Part shown: one piece after another, positions 1 through 28,700 of the stretch
Numbering within the stretch: position 1 is the first letter of the stretch
Layout: every line of letters starts with the position of its first letter
Assembly: GCF_963576615.1 (NCBI RefSeq)
Contig: NC_088708.1
Span: 60,065,196-60,129,195 of the forward strand
Direction: 5' to 3'
DNA length: 64,000 bases
Origin: Watersipora subatra
Lineage: Eukaryota; Bryozoa; Gymnolaemata; Cheilostomatida; Watersiporidae
Program-made: the position numbers and the translations under genes
Notes under the pieces: generated by a model
The model's database searches: none
Told to the model about the DNA's origin: nothing
The model's input: only the letters and a program-made list of their open reading frames with translations

Positions 1-374
1 AGAACCCAACTAATTACAGAAGAATTAATTTAAATGATTGCAATTTTTTGATGAGTTATAAACATCGCATGTGGATATACTTCAGATGTAAAATCAAATA
101 TTTTCTCAGAATATCCCCTGTATAGTGAAACTATTTCTGTTTAGATGATTGTAAGTTGAGGTTTGACTGTTATATATGAAAGGCGTCCTTGCGTCTCACA
201 CCAAGGCTTCAAGATAAAGGCATTTTTCATCCTTATGAGCTGTTCGGCTTTCACTTTTTCTCCATTGTGTGGCTGCTATTAACCAGTGTTTACTGTGCTT
301 ACTATCCGGGTATCGAACAGCATACAAAGAAGTAACTTCTCGTTGCTTAGTGATATTTGCATGTTTTGACACAG

Positions 375-16079
<15,705 letters not shown>

Positions 16080-16296
16080 CTTCTATCCTTCGTAACGCAA
16101 AGTACATGCTCTGTTGAGGCAAGGCAACTGCTCCTCTCCGGTTGTAACAGTTTGCATTCGCCAGTCGTTTTAAAATGTCACCAAATTTGTAGCACTAAAT
16201 GATCAGGCGAGACCAGTATTGGGTGCCAGAATTATCAGTGTAATTAAATATACAATTGTATTATCCTAATTGGTGCAAAGCCTGTCTTTGTTATAG

Positions 16297-16373
16297 AATA
16301 AATCATTCCTATCTTTGGATTTGTGCTTTTCTTGTGCTGGGTTTGCAGTCTCTATGAAGCGGAGTAGAATAAA
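16297..16373 (+). promoter_or_regulatory. PSMC3 polyadenylation signals
   Basis: Two AATAAA hexamers, at 16297-16302 and 16368-16373, lie 218 and 289 bp after the PSMC3 stop. Either could define the 3' end; which one is used cannot be seen from sequence. Confidence 0.6.
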
Positions 16374-16636
16374 GCTATTTGCCTGTTAGGATGTCGAATT
16401 ATGACATGGAGTAGGTTGGTTGAGATCACTGCCTATGAACAAAAGACAGTTCTTGCTGCAAATGCATTCACTGATTAATGTGTGTAATTGAAAAACTCTG
16501 ATGTAGATTTGAAAATTTACTCTAAAATAAAAGTATGTGCTTTTGGATACTCTGTAAAACAATCAATTGCATGTACAATGACTAATTCACTGATTTCACA
16601 ATTATTTTTTTGCTAAAATGTGGGAATAGGCGGGAC

Positions 16637-16793
16637 TAAACTGTGATAGGCTGTGAGACTTGTAAGCTAGACTGTGATAGGCTGTGAGACTTGTAAGCTA
16701 GACTGTGATAGGCTGTGAGACTTGTAAGCTAGACTGTGATAGGCTGTGAGACTTGTGAGCTAGACTGTGATAGGCTGTGAGACTTGTAAGCCT
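16637..16793 (+). repeat. 31-bp tandem array, five copies
   Basis: Five near-perfect copies of ACTGTGATAGGCTGTGAGAC TTGTAAGCTAG, about 0.55 kb downstream of the PSMC3 stop. Near identity between units points to recent amplification or homogenisation. Confidence 0.95.
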
Positions 16794-17912
16794 GCAGAAC
16801 TGAGATGTCATTTAATAATTATTAGCTCAATATAGTTTCTTCTGTTATACATTGAAAAAACAGATTGCAAGTTTTGCATTTTCGCTCTTAATTGGATATT
16901 CACAATGTGTCGTCATCTAGTTTGGATCGACTTTACTTGCAAAATAGCGAACAACCATTTTACGAAAATGTACTGCTCACTCACTCAAAATGTTGTTCCA
17001 ATCTCTAGGTGATAGGCTTGATGGTAACCTTGATGTTTTGTAAACACCAAGGTTATGTTTATTAAACATGCATTATTAGAGCACAACAATTTATCTTGCC
17101 ATTTTATGGTGTCCTCACCTCTATTATTGGTCTTGGAAGCAACATGTGTCATAAGAAATGTAATGAAGATAAGTGGATGAGTAGAAACTTCAGTTGCTAA
17201 AATTCCATTTGTTTGTGAGAAAAAATTGATTTTTAGATTGTTTGTGACAGCATTTACAATTGCGACACAAATTGTATTAATAACCAGTTGTTTTTTACAT
17301 TACAGTGCAGGCAAAACATCAACCACATTGTCGCATTCTATAGAATCATATCCTACTTAACCGCTCTCATTGAGTCAGCTGGTGGTTTATCATGAATTTT
17401 TAGCAGCCAAACACTTCCTGTGAAGGAACGAGTTGGTACAAGAAATATGGATGCTGATTTTGATACAACGGTTTGTTTATCTTGTAGTAGATATTCTAGT
17501 GATTCACAATTTTAGTGATTGCAAAACAGTTGCTTCAATCCATCCTTAGTGATAAAATATCTACACGATTGCTGTCTACGTGTCTTGTGATTATAATTAC
17601 TCTACTAAACTGTAATGGTTACGAAATTCTTTTGCAATGCTTAGCATTCAAAATAGAGAGAATATTCAAACAAAAATGATTTTATCATCTTTACTATTAT
17701 AAAACCTGTCAGCTGTAGCAGCCTCGAATGCTTTGTCGAGGCAATCCACTCAGGACTATTTAGTGAGACCAATGCTGTAATTTTCAAGTTAATGATCTAA
17801 GCATATACACTATGCTTTTGTTTTAAATATGTTTACAATTTGATGGTTTCACTGTTGTTAATCAATTATTTTGTATTTTGATAATTGGTACAGAATAATT
17901 TCATTGAGTTAA

Positions 17913-18263
17913 TCATCTCTACATGGTGAAACTATATGTAATTTTGTGACAAATAATGTGAAAGACCAAGATGAAACTGTTTTCCAATCAACTCTCCTTC
18001 GCTCATCTTTCAAATTATTGGATTTGATTACTTTAGATGAGAGAGTAGCCAGGGAAGCTGTGGATGCTATAGTATTGGAGGTAGTACCTTTTTCCTGCTT
18101 TTATGTCAGATATGTGCTTCCAATGCTTTAGTAAAACGAAACATTAGAACGCTTGCAAAAATTATGCTTTCGGGTTTTGCTGCCTAATAAGGATAGTTAC
18201 GACCAGCGTTTAAATGCCCTTAATGCTGATGAGCTAATTGCGATTTTAGATTTTGCTGTTTAA
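17913..18263 (+). pseudogene. Candidate coding fragment of unknown identity
   Basis: Two protein-like segments lie in the same frame. The first (17913-18080) includes VFQSTLLRSSFKLLDLITLD and ERVAREAVDAIVLE, ending at a GTAGTA donor-like site. The second (18138-18263) begins ETLERLQKLCFRVLLPNKDS, contains NALNADELIAILDFAV and ends in TAA. Between them are in-frame stops and no splice acceptor that restores phase cleanly, so this may be a broken gene end, a wrongly modelled pair of exons, or chance. The composition (leucine-rich amphipathic helices) resembles helical-repeat proteins, but I do not recognise the family. Confidence 0.3.
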
Positions 18264-21127
18264 GATACTTTATTGTATCTCCAATCTGCCTGAGCATACA
18301 TTACATTCCTACTTTTCCAAAAACTCGCTACACTTTATACCAGATACCAACACTTTGCCATTTTACATTGTAGAACACCGTTATGCAAAAAGAGCTTTTC
18401 CTTTCAATACACAAAATTTACTTTATTTGTTTTTGTTTCATGATCTAATTTCCTTTAAACTGCATTGACCGGTGTAAGTAAGGTTAATATCTATCATAAC
18501 TTCTTGATGTTTGATTAAGGATGGCCTGTCTATAGCTGTGGTATTGTTGCATTTTTCAGCAATTGGTAGATAAAAAGATGTGTGGTATTACCAATTTATG
18601 GGGTGGTGAGCGTGGATGTAATATGATGGAAGCATTTCTGATTATGGGGTAATATACAAATACTGTACAGGTGTCTGTGTCACTTTTTAAACACTGTCAT
18701 ACAATAAGAGGACTCGACTGCTCGTGTTCACATCAGCTGAGAGCTATTCATAATCAGGGATGATGATGGTTGGCAATAGTGTGTAGAGCCTCAAGAGAGC
18801 CTGTATTGTTTTATGGCAGACAATGCTATGGGCCTCTTACAGGTTATCTACAATTTCCCACAGATTTTAGTAGCGCTATCAATTAGAATGCTGCTTATGT
18901 TCATCTAGACACACATTCATAGAGCCGTGATAAGATAGCAGCCTTCTCATTCATACTCTCCTAACCGACTCTCTAGGGCTATGATTCCACATTCCTGTCA
19001 CGAGCTCGTCAACTGATAGCGTTGGTTGCGTAATGTAGCCATGCACTACCGGTCTGGTGCTTCTACTAGAGATAGCGTGTCCACATTTTGGAAAATGTTT
19101 GCAGAGCAATTATCAAGCCTTGATACGATGTTTTTAAGAAGCCCAAGTGCCACCTTAAAGTGTCTTCACCATTGAGGAGAGCCTGAGAATCCCAAGTAAC
19201 ACCATTGCTCTTTTGATTGGCTCTTAAAAATTATCATCATTATTGTTGACCTGTGGTTTGCAGTTGAAACAGTGTGCATCAAACACAGTGTGTAGGTTAA
19301 CTGGAGAATTTTTAAACACTCAACACAAAGTATGGTTTAAATTTGGGTAGTTCATAATTGAAGATGCATGTATATTCATTTTATGCGAGTGATTCCACGA
19401 CTAAACACGAGCAAAGCGATTGTTTGGCGGATTTATGATAAATGCATATGTGCACACAACTCCCGAAAAATTATCTGTTAACGGCCGTTACCATACCCTT
19501 GTACCGAAATCCAATCAAAAAATTTAACCATTTTTGTGTAGAGTCGTTTCAGTATAATAATGATGCAAAACACATATAAACCTATCTAAATATGTTACCA
19601 AGTCTTTGAAAAGTTACTGCAATATCCTAAAACTTAACCATATGATCGAATTATACATAACCAGACAGATTAATTTGGCCTAAAATCGCCATTACAACTT
19701 GACAAGCGGTTTTTAATCAAAATTAAGACCAGCAAACGACGCGCCGATAAGGCCGTGTGACAGGGAGTAGAACCATTAAGTCGTGCGCATTTCACGAGAA
19801 AAACATGCACATTTCACCAGTCTATGGCGTTATCCAATTGCCGAAGGTTCCTGTAATTAACGTAGAAGTACTGAAAAGTAATCATTTCTTTTTTGCCGAT
19901 TCTACCGGACTCTGAAATTTTGGACACTTATAATGAGTACTTTGGTATTCCAACTGATGTCCAAAGCAGTGAAAGTAAAGGAAATGACGAAGATATTTTT
20001 CTAACGATTCTTATAAGATTATTACAGTATTTAATTGTAAGAATAATTATTCGATTTTATGAATTCATTATAATATTTAGTTATAAAAATAATCATTCGA
20101 GTTTACAAGATCAAAGTATATAGTGACACTGCGATATGTTACTGTTATTATTTTTCTAAAGATTTTGTTGATGATACTGCGGCTGTGTCCAATATCGCGG
20201 TACCCAATATTACGGTACTGCCAAGCCGTTTTTAATATATGCAAAACTAAGTAATAGGCCTACATTTTGTTATAGATATATACATTTATTTCTATGACAA
20301 CTAGCTAAAATCTGTTTAGATTTTTAAATTCAGCATAATTTTTTAGATATAAATACAGAAATCTCACAAATAAATATAAAAAAGATAAATATCACAACTT
20401 CTTGATATTGGTTGCTATGACCAATGATATACAGCACCCCCAGCCTGTGTATATTACACAGCAGCTTACCATTCTACTTCTAATATTGCATTTCTTCTAT
20501 TGCAGGGGAACGATATAAACATATAAACTTTTCCTTTCATTATTGCTGTTTGTTGTACATAATAACACCCAGTACATTACAGCTACCATTGCAGTTCTCC
20601 TATTGCTATTTGATTGTTAATATTGCATTTCTCAACCAGCAGTACCCTTTCTTTTTCCATTATCACTTTGGTCGTGGGCTGTATGACAGGGGAGTTTCTA
20701 GTATACATATAGTTCCCCAACAAGTAGTCAAGGAGAGACCTGGTTTGCCAACCCTAGCGCAGTCATGGGACAAGGAGGTTGAGTAAACATCCTACTGCGA
20801 TGCTTAAGAGTACAAAAATTACAAAAATTTCTAATCTGATATTAATAACTGCTGGATATTTGCCCAGTATTAAAGCATGATTTGACTCGGTTGACTAGAA
20901 ATCTAAGCCAATGTTTATTGTGATTATATTTTCCATATAATCTCATAGTACATGTATGTTGATTGATAAAACTAAATGTATTACGGAATGCACTTGTTTG
21001 TAGAGTCTATGTGGTACAGGAAGTTTAACTCGTATAAAATAATATAACTCTTTAATCTGTAATATAATATTTATCTCTGATTCTATATACATGTATATAA
21101 ATCTCAAAGTTTGTCATCTGTTAACGT

Positions 21128-21262
21128 GTCTGCCTGTCCAGCTATAGCTGTTAAAATCTTGGAATGAAGAATCTGTATTGCAAAAGATTTGATCTCAGAA
21201 TCTCCCATTCACTAGACGATACACTAAACCATTGAGCTATGCAAGGCCAATGAATTCTTTGA
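21128..21262 (-). repeat. tRNA-derived SINE-like repeat (minus strand)
   Basis: On the minus strand it reads CCTTGCATAGCTCAATGGTT TAGTG (A-box) and, about 30 bases on, GAGATCAAATC (B-box), then a tail with GGACAGGCAGACACG. Layout is shared with repeats near 12.4 kb and 29.6 kb. It is too diverged from a cloverleaf to be a tRNA gene. Confidence 0.6.
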
Positions 21263-21866
21263 GAGATATATGTCACTACGTGGGAGAAAATATGCATACT
21301 TCTTTCCGTTACGGTGCAACATCATTTATGTTTGCTCTCACAGCTCTTATTGGTAAGTTTAGCAATATTAGCTTACTCCACTTAGCTATTGGCAATGTGC
21401 CAGGTTAATGGCAAGTGGCAGGCAACTACATTACCTGTCACTGCTCATAAGCCGACTTAATACCCGTGCAACACGAGACATTTCGCTAATTTAATATAAT
21501 TTAACTCGTGTAAAACTTGGGATAAATACACACTAAACAAATAGAGTCAGCGCTCAAACACTGATGTAAAAAAGGCAATCTTTTAATGAAAGATAACATA
21601 ATTTATATCAATCTAATATAATACGACATATAACATTCCTCATTGCTTATTAACAACATAAATATGAATGTTAGGTCAATGGCTCATTCTTGTCATGTCA
21701 ATCATGTCTTGTCTATAAGTAGATTGCTGTACAGCTGTAATGAAAGAGAGTATCTTTCATGTCAGAAAAAATTTTTGCTGTATAGCAATTTTTTCTGGTT
21801 ATCAATTATCAATTTCTGGTTATCTTTCTGGTTATCAATCTTCTTTCAATAATAATCAAATAATTA

Positions 21867-21945
21867 GGCAATAAGTCCAGTATATCGTCATCGGCAATAA
21901 GTCCAGTATATCGTCATCGGCAATAAGTCCAGTATATCATCGGTG
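21867..21945 (+). repeat. 26-bp tandem repeat, three copies
   Basis: GGCAATAAGTCCAGTATATC GTCATC repeated three times, the last copy diverged. It abuts copy B of the dispersed repeat. Confidence 0.9.
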
Positions 21946-21949
21946 GCAA

Positions 21950-22115
21950 GAAGTCCTCTAATGATTATTGTTTAACCAACTTATCAAAGTAGATAAATTA
22001 AATAGAACCCTGAGTTGATTTAAGTCTAGCTTCCTAGACTTAGTCTAGCTTCCTTTCTAATCCTGCCTATACATATCCATATTTCAAATGGAGTTCATGA
22101 TCACACTCTAAATAC
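21950..22115 (+). repeat. Dispersed repeat, copy B
   Basis: Second copy of the block at 14768-14990, same orientation, with the shared motifs in the same order. Class unknown. Confidence 0.6.
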
Positions 22116-23847
22116 ATGTTCGATGTCTAATGCACTGAAAACATAAGATTTAACAAATTGCTGCATCTTCATTCTCTGCTTCTGATTGAAAGCTTGATAT
22201 CCGGATTAACAACTGGCAATATCACTGGAATGCAGTGCTAACCAACTTGTGTCATACACGCTATTATTACGCTTGTTTACTGAAGACCAAGCGATTTCAT
22301 GACCTTTGACCTATTGTTGCAGTATTAGATGATAAATATTGTGGTTGTGTTTGCAGTAACATTTCCTAGTCGGTCATGGGACTCTGGCCAATTATTGTGA
22401 AGGAAGAATCTCTGATTCAAAGCATAGTATGAATAGATTTGACGATAACATCGTATTAGTCGTCAATTGCAACTGTTGACAATTTTGTTTGAATGGAATT
22501 AATTTAGAAGAGCGTGTTGCTTCAAACGTGTCCAACTGCGAGAGCGAGAGGAGAGGGAGAGCAAGTCAAGCTACTAACGCCTGCTCAAGTCATTAAGCTG
22601 TTGAGTCGTGGCTGCTATACTCTCGTGTTCTGATTGCCTGTGACATACTTGTAACAAGTTTACATCATTTCTCCTTACTACTACCGAAGTGGACACAGCT
22701 ACACAACCGTGAGTATATAAGTGTGTATATATATATACATAGTGGGCTTTTGTAGTTATTTTCGGGTAACTAAATATTGCTGCGATGTGATATAGCCCCA
22801 ATCAGCTATAGTTATTGCTACATTGCGACCTCTCTACAACAAACTTGTCTCTGCATCAGGAGATAGTCTGTATCCTCTGCAGAATGCTTACAAGGCAGTT
22901 CCTGAAATTCGAAGGCTATGTAACTTTTTTCTTTTGTATTTATGTATAACTTTTTATTCGTATTAGTCATCATCAACAAAATGATGTTTTTTATTATACA
23001 ACAAAATAAAGAAAAATATTACAGAAATCCAGAAATGTTCAGTGAGTTAAACCAAAGTGTTTTACAAGTTGGTAATCTGATAGTATTTTGGAGGAGTCGA
23101 GACAGTGGATTGAAGATTGTAGTAACAGAAAGTTCATAAACTGAAACATATGATGGTGGTATGTTTGTTTGTATGTCTGATGTGAATGTACTAAACATCC
23201 TACACTAGTGCCCTAGTTGCAACTGTCATCAAGTTCGCCAGCTTTATGAATATAGGCGTGCTCACCTTCACATCTCTGGAGAATTATTCTGCTCTGATTG
23301 AGCTATATTCAGAATTTGTAGTGAAGGCGTTTTAAAAATTTGTAAAGTAGAAGTAAGTAAAATCTGTTTACAATTGAGCAGAAGTCAATGTCAGCAATGG
23401 GATTAATTATTACCAGTTTATTTGTAAACTTAAAACTATTTATTATTTGAAATTATAGTTTAGCTAATTATAGTTTATTCATTGTCAATATACAAATTTG
23501 TAGATTGGTCCCTGGCGCTTGCTTTTAAAAAGGAGTCTGATCACCTGATAATATTTATATCATTGCTAATGCTCTGGATTTCGTGTTATCTAAGTGGATT
23601 GAAAAGGCTTGCCTTATCTCACTGTGTCAATTTTAGATTCAAAGTCCGAGCCGCTACTGGTTACAGAAATACCTTTTATCTGCGCCTTAGTATCTTTTTG
23701 CTAGATAGCACTGTATGCTTTGATTTCAACACAATTTTGAGTATAAATGGCTAACGTTTCTTTTGAGCATAACCATTGGTTGTTAATATTTGAAGGGTGA
23801 ACCAATCAATGGTTGGTCTAGGCCAGGTAGAGAGCTGGTGGAAACAG

Positions 23848-23855
23848 TATATAAA
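23848..23855 (+). promoter_or_regulatory. TATA box of the KLF15-like gene
   Basis: TATATAAA lies 78 bp before the ATG, which places transcription start near 23880. CCAAT-type motifs occur upstream (AACCAATCAATGG near 23800 and ATTGG near 23774). Spacing and order fit a focused core promoter for an inducible single-exon gene. Confidence 0.65.
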
Positions 23856-23893
23856 CTCTGCCAAGGCTGGGGCATCTCGTGAGCACTTTTTAA

Positions 23894-25021
<1,128 letters not shown>

Positions 25022-25560
25022 GAGGAGACATGACCCTGGCTTAGGCTGTCGGACAGCATCTCTAAACACTAGATCTTTAAAACATATCTTCTATTGCATT
25101 GTATTAATCGCTGCGACATCCAACTGATTGTGACGTACAATGACATTACTATTATTAGATTTTTGCTAATATGTTATTACATTATCAGATAATTGTGTTT
25201 TTGTAATCATCTTTGCATCTTCAATGATGGTAGTTTGAATCTAAACTGTGAGCCATTGAACACACGCATTTTAGCAATATAGATGCATTGCTAATGCTAT
25301 GTATAGGTCTTTGTTGAAATATTTTTAATTGTTTTAAGTGAATAGTATGCATAATGCTCTTGTAAATATTTATTTTTAATTTCTTAACATATATATTTTA
25401 AGCTTTTCTTAAAATATTATATAAAGATGGATTTGTTAGTTTAATCGTTGAATATTTTTGTACACAATGAAATATTGTAATACAAATGAAATGGTGAGTG
25501 AAATATACGTACAGCTAGTTTTTGTAAAATTTTAATAATGTTTATTTATTAGATATATCT
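25022..25560 (+). promoter_or_regulatory. KLF15-like 3' UTR with AU-rich and Pumilio-like motifs
   Basis: Very AT-rich tail. TGTAAATATTTATTTTTAAT near 25361 combines a UGUAAAUA Pumilio-type site with AUUUA motifs, both associated with short-lived or translationally controlled mRNAs. No clear AATAAA on the + strand was seen, so the poly(A) site is unknown. The opposing bHLH gene ends just after this stretch. Confidence 0.4.
25541..25550 (-). terminator. Polyadenylation signal of the bHLH gene
   Basis: Overlapping AATAAA hexamers on the minus strand, 19-28 nt beyond the bHLH stop codon, predict an unusually short 3' UTR. Confidence 0.55.
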
Positions 25561-25568
25561 TTCTAGTG

Positions 25569-26078
25569 CTAATTATTATTGTAAAAGTCTACAAGTGAGC
25601 TCCTCTGAAAAAAGGATTGTGCTGTATTGTTTGTGGAGTCATATATTCTTCTCTCATTTGACATGGTTTTAGAATTCCACTGCCTTATTTCGTCCCTGCA
25701 ATGATTATTAGCCATAATTTGATACTGACACGAAGCGAATCTTCCTTCACACTTGCAAAGATTTTGATAACCTGTTAAACTCATGCTTTGATAATTGATC
25801 ATGTCTTTATCTATAACTGAAGTTGTCTCCTCTTTGGAAACAATAACTTGATCTTCTGTCGCAAGACACTGCAGAACTTTGATGTATCTTATTGTATGCT
25901 TCAAAATATCAGCTTTGCTGGGCTTTTTAAATAATCCAAACTTTCTTGGGGAAGGCAGCATAGCTTCTAGTATTCTGAAAGTAGCATTGATGCTCTGGAC
26001 TCGGCAACGCTCACGTTCGTTTCTCCTCTCTACAGTTCCAATTGCATGCTTCAAGTCTTTCCTACAACAATTGTACAT
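25569..26078 (-). CDS. bHLH transcription factor, achaete-scute-like
   Basis: Intronless 169-residue protein. Basic region 17-28 (ERRNERERCRVQ) carries the Glu needed for E-box contact. Helix 1 is about 29-41 (SINATFRILEAML), helix 2 about 54-72 (SKADILKHTIRYIKVLQ). The RRNERERxRV signature, the YIKxLQ ending and the short C-terminal SSLVDFYN, similar to the ASCL tail, point to the achaete-scute class. The KPSKADILK wording is also close to FIGLA, so the exact subfamily is open. The loop (LPSPRKFGLFKK) is longer than in typical ASCL proteins. It would bind E-boxes as a heterodimer with an E-protein and act in neural or other lineage choice. TAG precedes the ATG directly, so the start is well placed unless an upstream exon exists. 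Convergent with the KLF gene, stops 547 bp apart. Confidence 0.85.
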   Translation of the reverse strand: MYNCCRKDLKHAIGTVERRNERERCRVQSINATFRILEAMLPSPRKFGLFKKPSKADILKHTIRYIKVLQCLATEDQVIVSKEETTSVIDKDMINYQSMSLTGYQNLCKCEGRFASCQYQIMANNHCRDEIRQWNSKTMSNERRIYDSTNNTAQSFFQRSSLVDFYNNN

Positions 26079-27185
26079 CTAACAAATTGTGCTGAATGAA
26101 CGTGTCACAACTTGCTAAATAAGTTATGACCTCAAATAATGTACCAAGCGCAAACTATATGTCATGAGAGAATAACTCTTAATAATGTGGAAATGCGTAG
26201 CCTTGATAAATTAAAAACAAAATCTGACATCAAGTAGTTAAAATGATGGCTAGTCAAAGCCTTGCATTTTTTACAAACCAACAGTTTTGCTCACATCTTC
26301 ATCATGTTTATTAAGTTTTGTTAAGCAAAAAATATTGTTTGCACTTGGTTTCAATAGAGCTCTGAATTTCCACTTCAGCATGATTGTAACTGTTTGCATG
26401 CGTAAATACTTTGCCGAGCAACTGGATATCTATCTATGTACTCCTGCACTAGTATATTTCTACAATATCTGGTAAAAAAGTCTAAAGCCTTAGCATGTCA
26501 CTTTTAATAATGAATGAACACACGAATATGTTTTGTTAAAACGCATTAACCAGCAAATTATTTTACATATTTGTGTATTTTACCAGCATTCATCAAGTCA
26601 TAGCAAGCTATGTTTGTTATTGCAAATACTGCATACTGCCAGCCAACTATCTACAAGCCAATATTAAAATCTGAACAAATGTAGCTAGTAACAAATAGTT
26701 GAATATATGTTTCTCAGCTTGCAGAAACATATTCCTCACACTTCAGTATGTTAAGGTAAATACTTTAATAAATCAATTTCATATTTAATAAATATAAAAG
26801 TGCAGGCTTGAGAAAACAACTTTTACCATGACTTTAATTTCATATTTTTCCCTGTTTCTATTTTATAGCTTGCTTTGCATACTTATGCACTGAAATTTCC
26901 TTTTTTTATTTAGTTTTATGAAAACGTAAAGCTGTTTAAATTAGTAATAGCAATTAATTTGCCATGAGCATTGGCTGTTAAGTATGCCTCATCTAAACAC
27001 ACAAAATTTTATAAAAAAAAGTACTGTAACTAATGGATCACCTGACACGAGTGGCAGGTGAGTGATGTGTCAGGGATTGATAATCTCTACTGCTCCTGCA
27101 AAACTTCCATGCCATAAAATAATGTCCTCTATAAAACTGTCTGCCTACCTGAGCAAACTTGCAAATCATGCTTTTTTGTAATAAT
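26079..27185. other. Non-coding flank upstream of the bHLH gene
   Basis: AT-rich and without recognisable genes or repeats. It should contain the bHLH promoter on the minus strand, but I see no clear TATA or initiator motif. Confidence 0.4.
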
Positions 27186-27188
27186 AAG

Positions 27189-28700
27189 TGATATACATCT
27201 ATGCATCATGGTCATATACATCTATGCACCATGGTCATATACATCTATGCATCATGGTCATAGACATTTATGCATCATGGTCATATGCATCTATGCATCA
27301 TGGTCATATACATCTATGCATCATGGTCATATACATCTATGCATCATGGTCATATACATTTATGTATCATGATCATATGCATCTATGTATCATGGTCATA
27401 TACATTTATGTATCACGGTCATATACATATATGCACCATGGTCATATACATCTATGCATCATGGTCATATACATCTATGCATCATGGTCATATACATTTA
27501 TGTATCATGATCATATGCATCTATGTATCATGGTCATATACATCTATGTATCACGGTCATATACATCTATGAATCATAGTCATATACATCTATGAATCAT
27601 AGTCATATACATCTATGCATCATGGTCATATACATATATGCATCATGGTCATATACATCTATGTATCATGGTCATATACATCTATGTATCATGGTCATAT
27701 ACATCTATGCATCATGGTCCTATACATCTATGCATCACGGTCATATACATCTATGTATCATGGTCATATACATCTATGCATCATAGTCATATACATCTAT
27801 GAATCATAGTCATATACATCTATGCATCATGGTCCTATACATCTATGCATCACGGTCATATACATCTATGTATCATGGTCCTATACATCTATGCATCACG
27901 GTCATATACATCTATGAATCATAGTCATATACATCTATGAATCATAGTCATATACATCTATGCATCATGGTCATATACATCTATGCATCATGGTCATATA
28001 CATCTATGCATCATGGTCATATACATTTATGTATCATGGTCATATACACCTATGCATCATGGTCATATACATCTATGTATCATGGTCATATACATCTATG
28101 CATCACGGTCATATACATCTATGCATCATGGTCATATACATCTATGCATCATGGTCGTATACATTTATGTATCATGGTCATATACATCTATGCATCATAG
28201 TCATATACATCTATGAATCATAGTCATATACATCTATGCATCATGGTCATATACATCTATGCATCATGGTCATATACATTTATGTATCATGGTCATATAC
28301 ATCTATGCATCATGGTCCTATACATCTATGCATCATGGTCATATACATCTATGCATCATGGTCATATACATCTATGCATCATGGTCATATACATTTATGT
28401 ATCATGGTCATATACATCTATGCATCATGGTCATATACATCTATGTATCATGGTCATATACATCTATGCATCATGGTCATATACATCTATGTATCATGGT
28501 CATATACATCTATGCATCATAGTCATATACATCTATGAATCATAGTCATATACATCTATGTATCATGGTCATATACATCCATGTATCATGGTCATATACA
28601 TCTATGCATCATAGTCATATACATCTATGAATCATAGTCATATACATCTATGTATCATGGTCATATACATTTATGTATCATGGTCATATACATCTATGAA
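27189..28700 (+). repeat. 1.5-kb satellite-like array of 23-bp units
   Basis: About 65 copies of CATATACATCTATGCATCAT GGT. Most variation is at a few positions (GCATC/GTATC/GAATC, GGTC/AGTC, TCAT/TCCT), and blocks with GAATCATAGTC recur at intervals, hinting at higher-order duplication. A 23-bp period with no stop in any frame of the unit leaves long open frames in all three frames, so the apparent proteins here (MHHGHIHLCIMVIYIYASWS type) are artefacts of the repeat. Confidence 0.98.

Larger units (their letters stand above)
16800..23840. other. Long gene-poor interval between PSMC3 and KLF15-like gene
   Basis: Seven kilobases of AT-rich DNA. Apart from the weak coding fragment near 18 kb, the SINE-like repeat near 21.2 kb, the 26-bp repeat near 21.9 kb and a dispersed repeat, I recognise nothing. 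Short open frames such as the one near 19.9-20.1 kb (PDSEILDTYNEYFGIPTDVQ) have no match I know. Confidence 0.5.

Noticed and set aside
19890-20125. Short frame with PDSEILDTYNEYFGIPTDVQ
   Set aside because: Looks somewhat protein-like but has no ATG, no matching exon partner and no family I recognise.
21190-21262. Possible tRNA gene on the minus strand
   Set aside because: A and B boxes are present but the cloverleaf stems do not pair; it is a SINE head.
27188-28545. Overlapping + strand open frames of 64-135 codons
   Set aside because: All lie in the 23-bp array and are different frames of one repeat; no start context, bias or domain.
27189-28700. CRISPR-like regular array
   Set aside because: Units are contiguous with no spacers; it is a plain tandem repeat in an animal genome.
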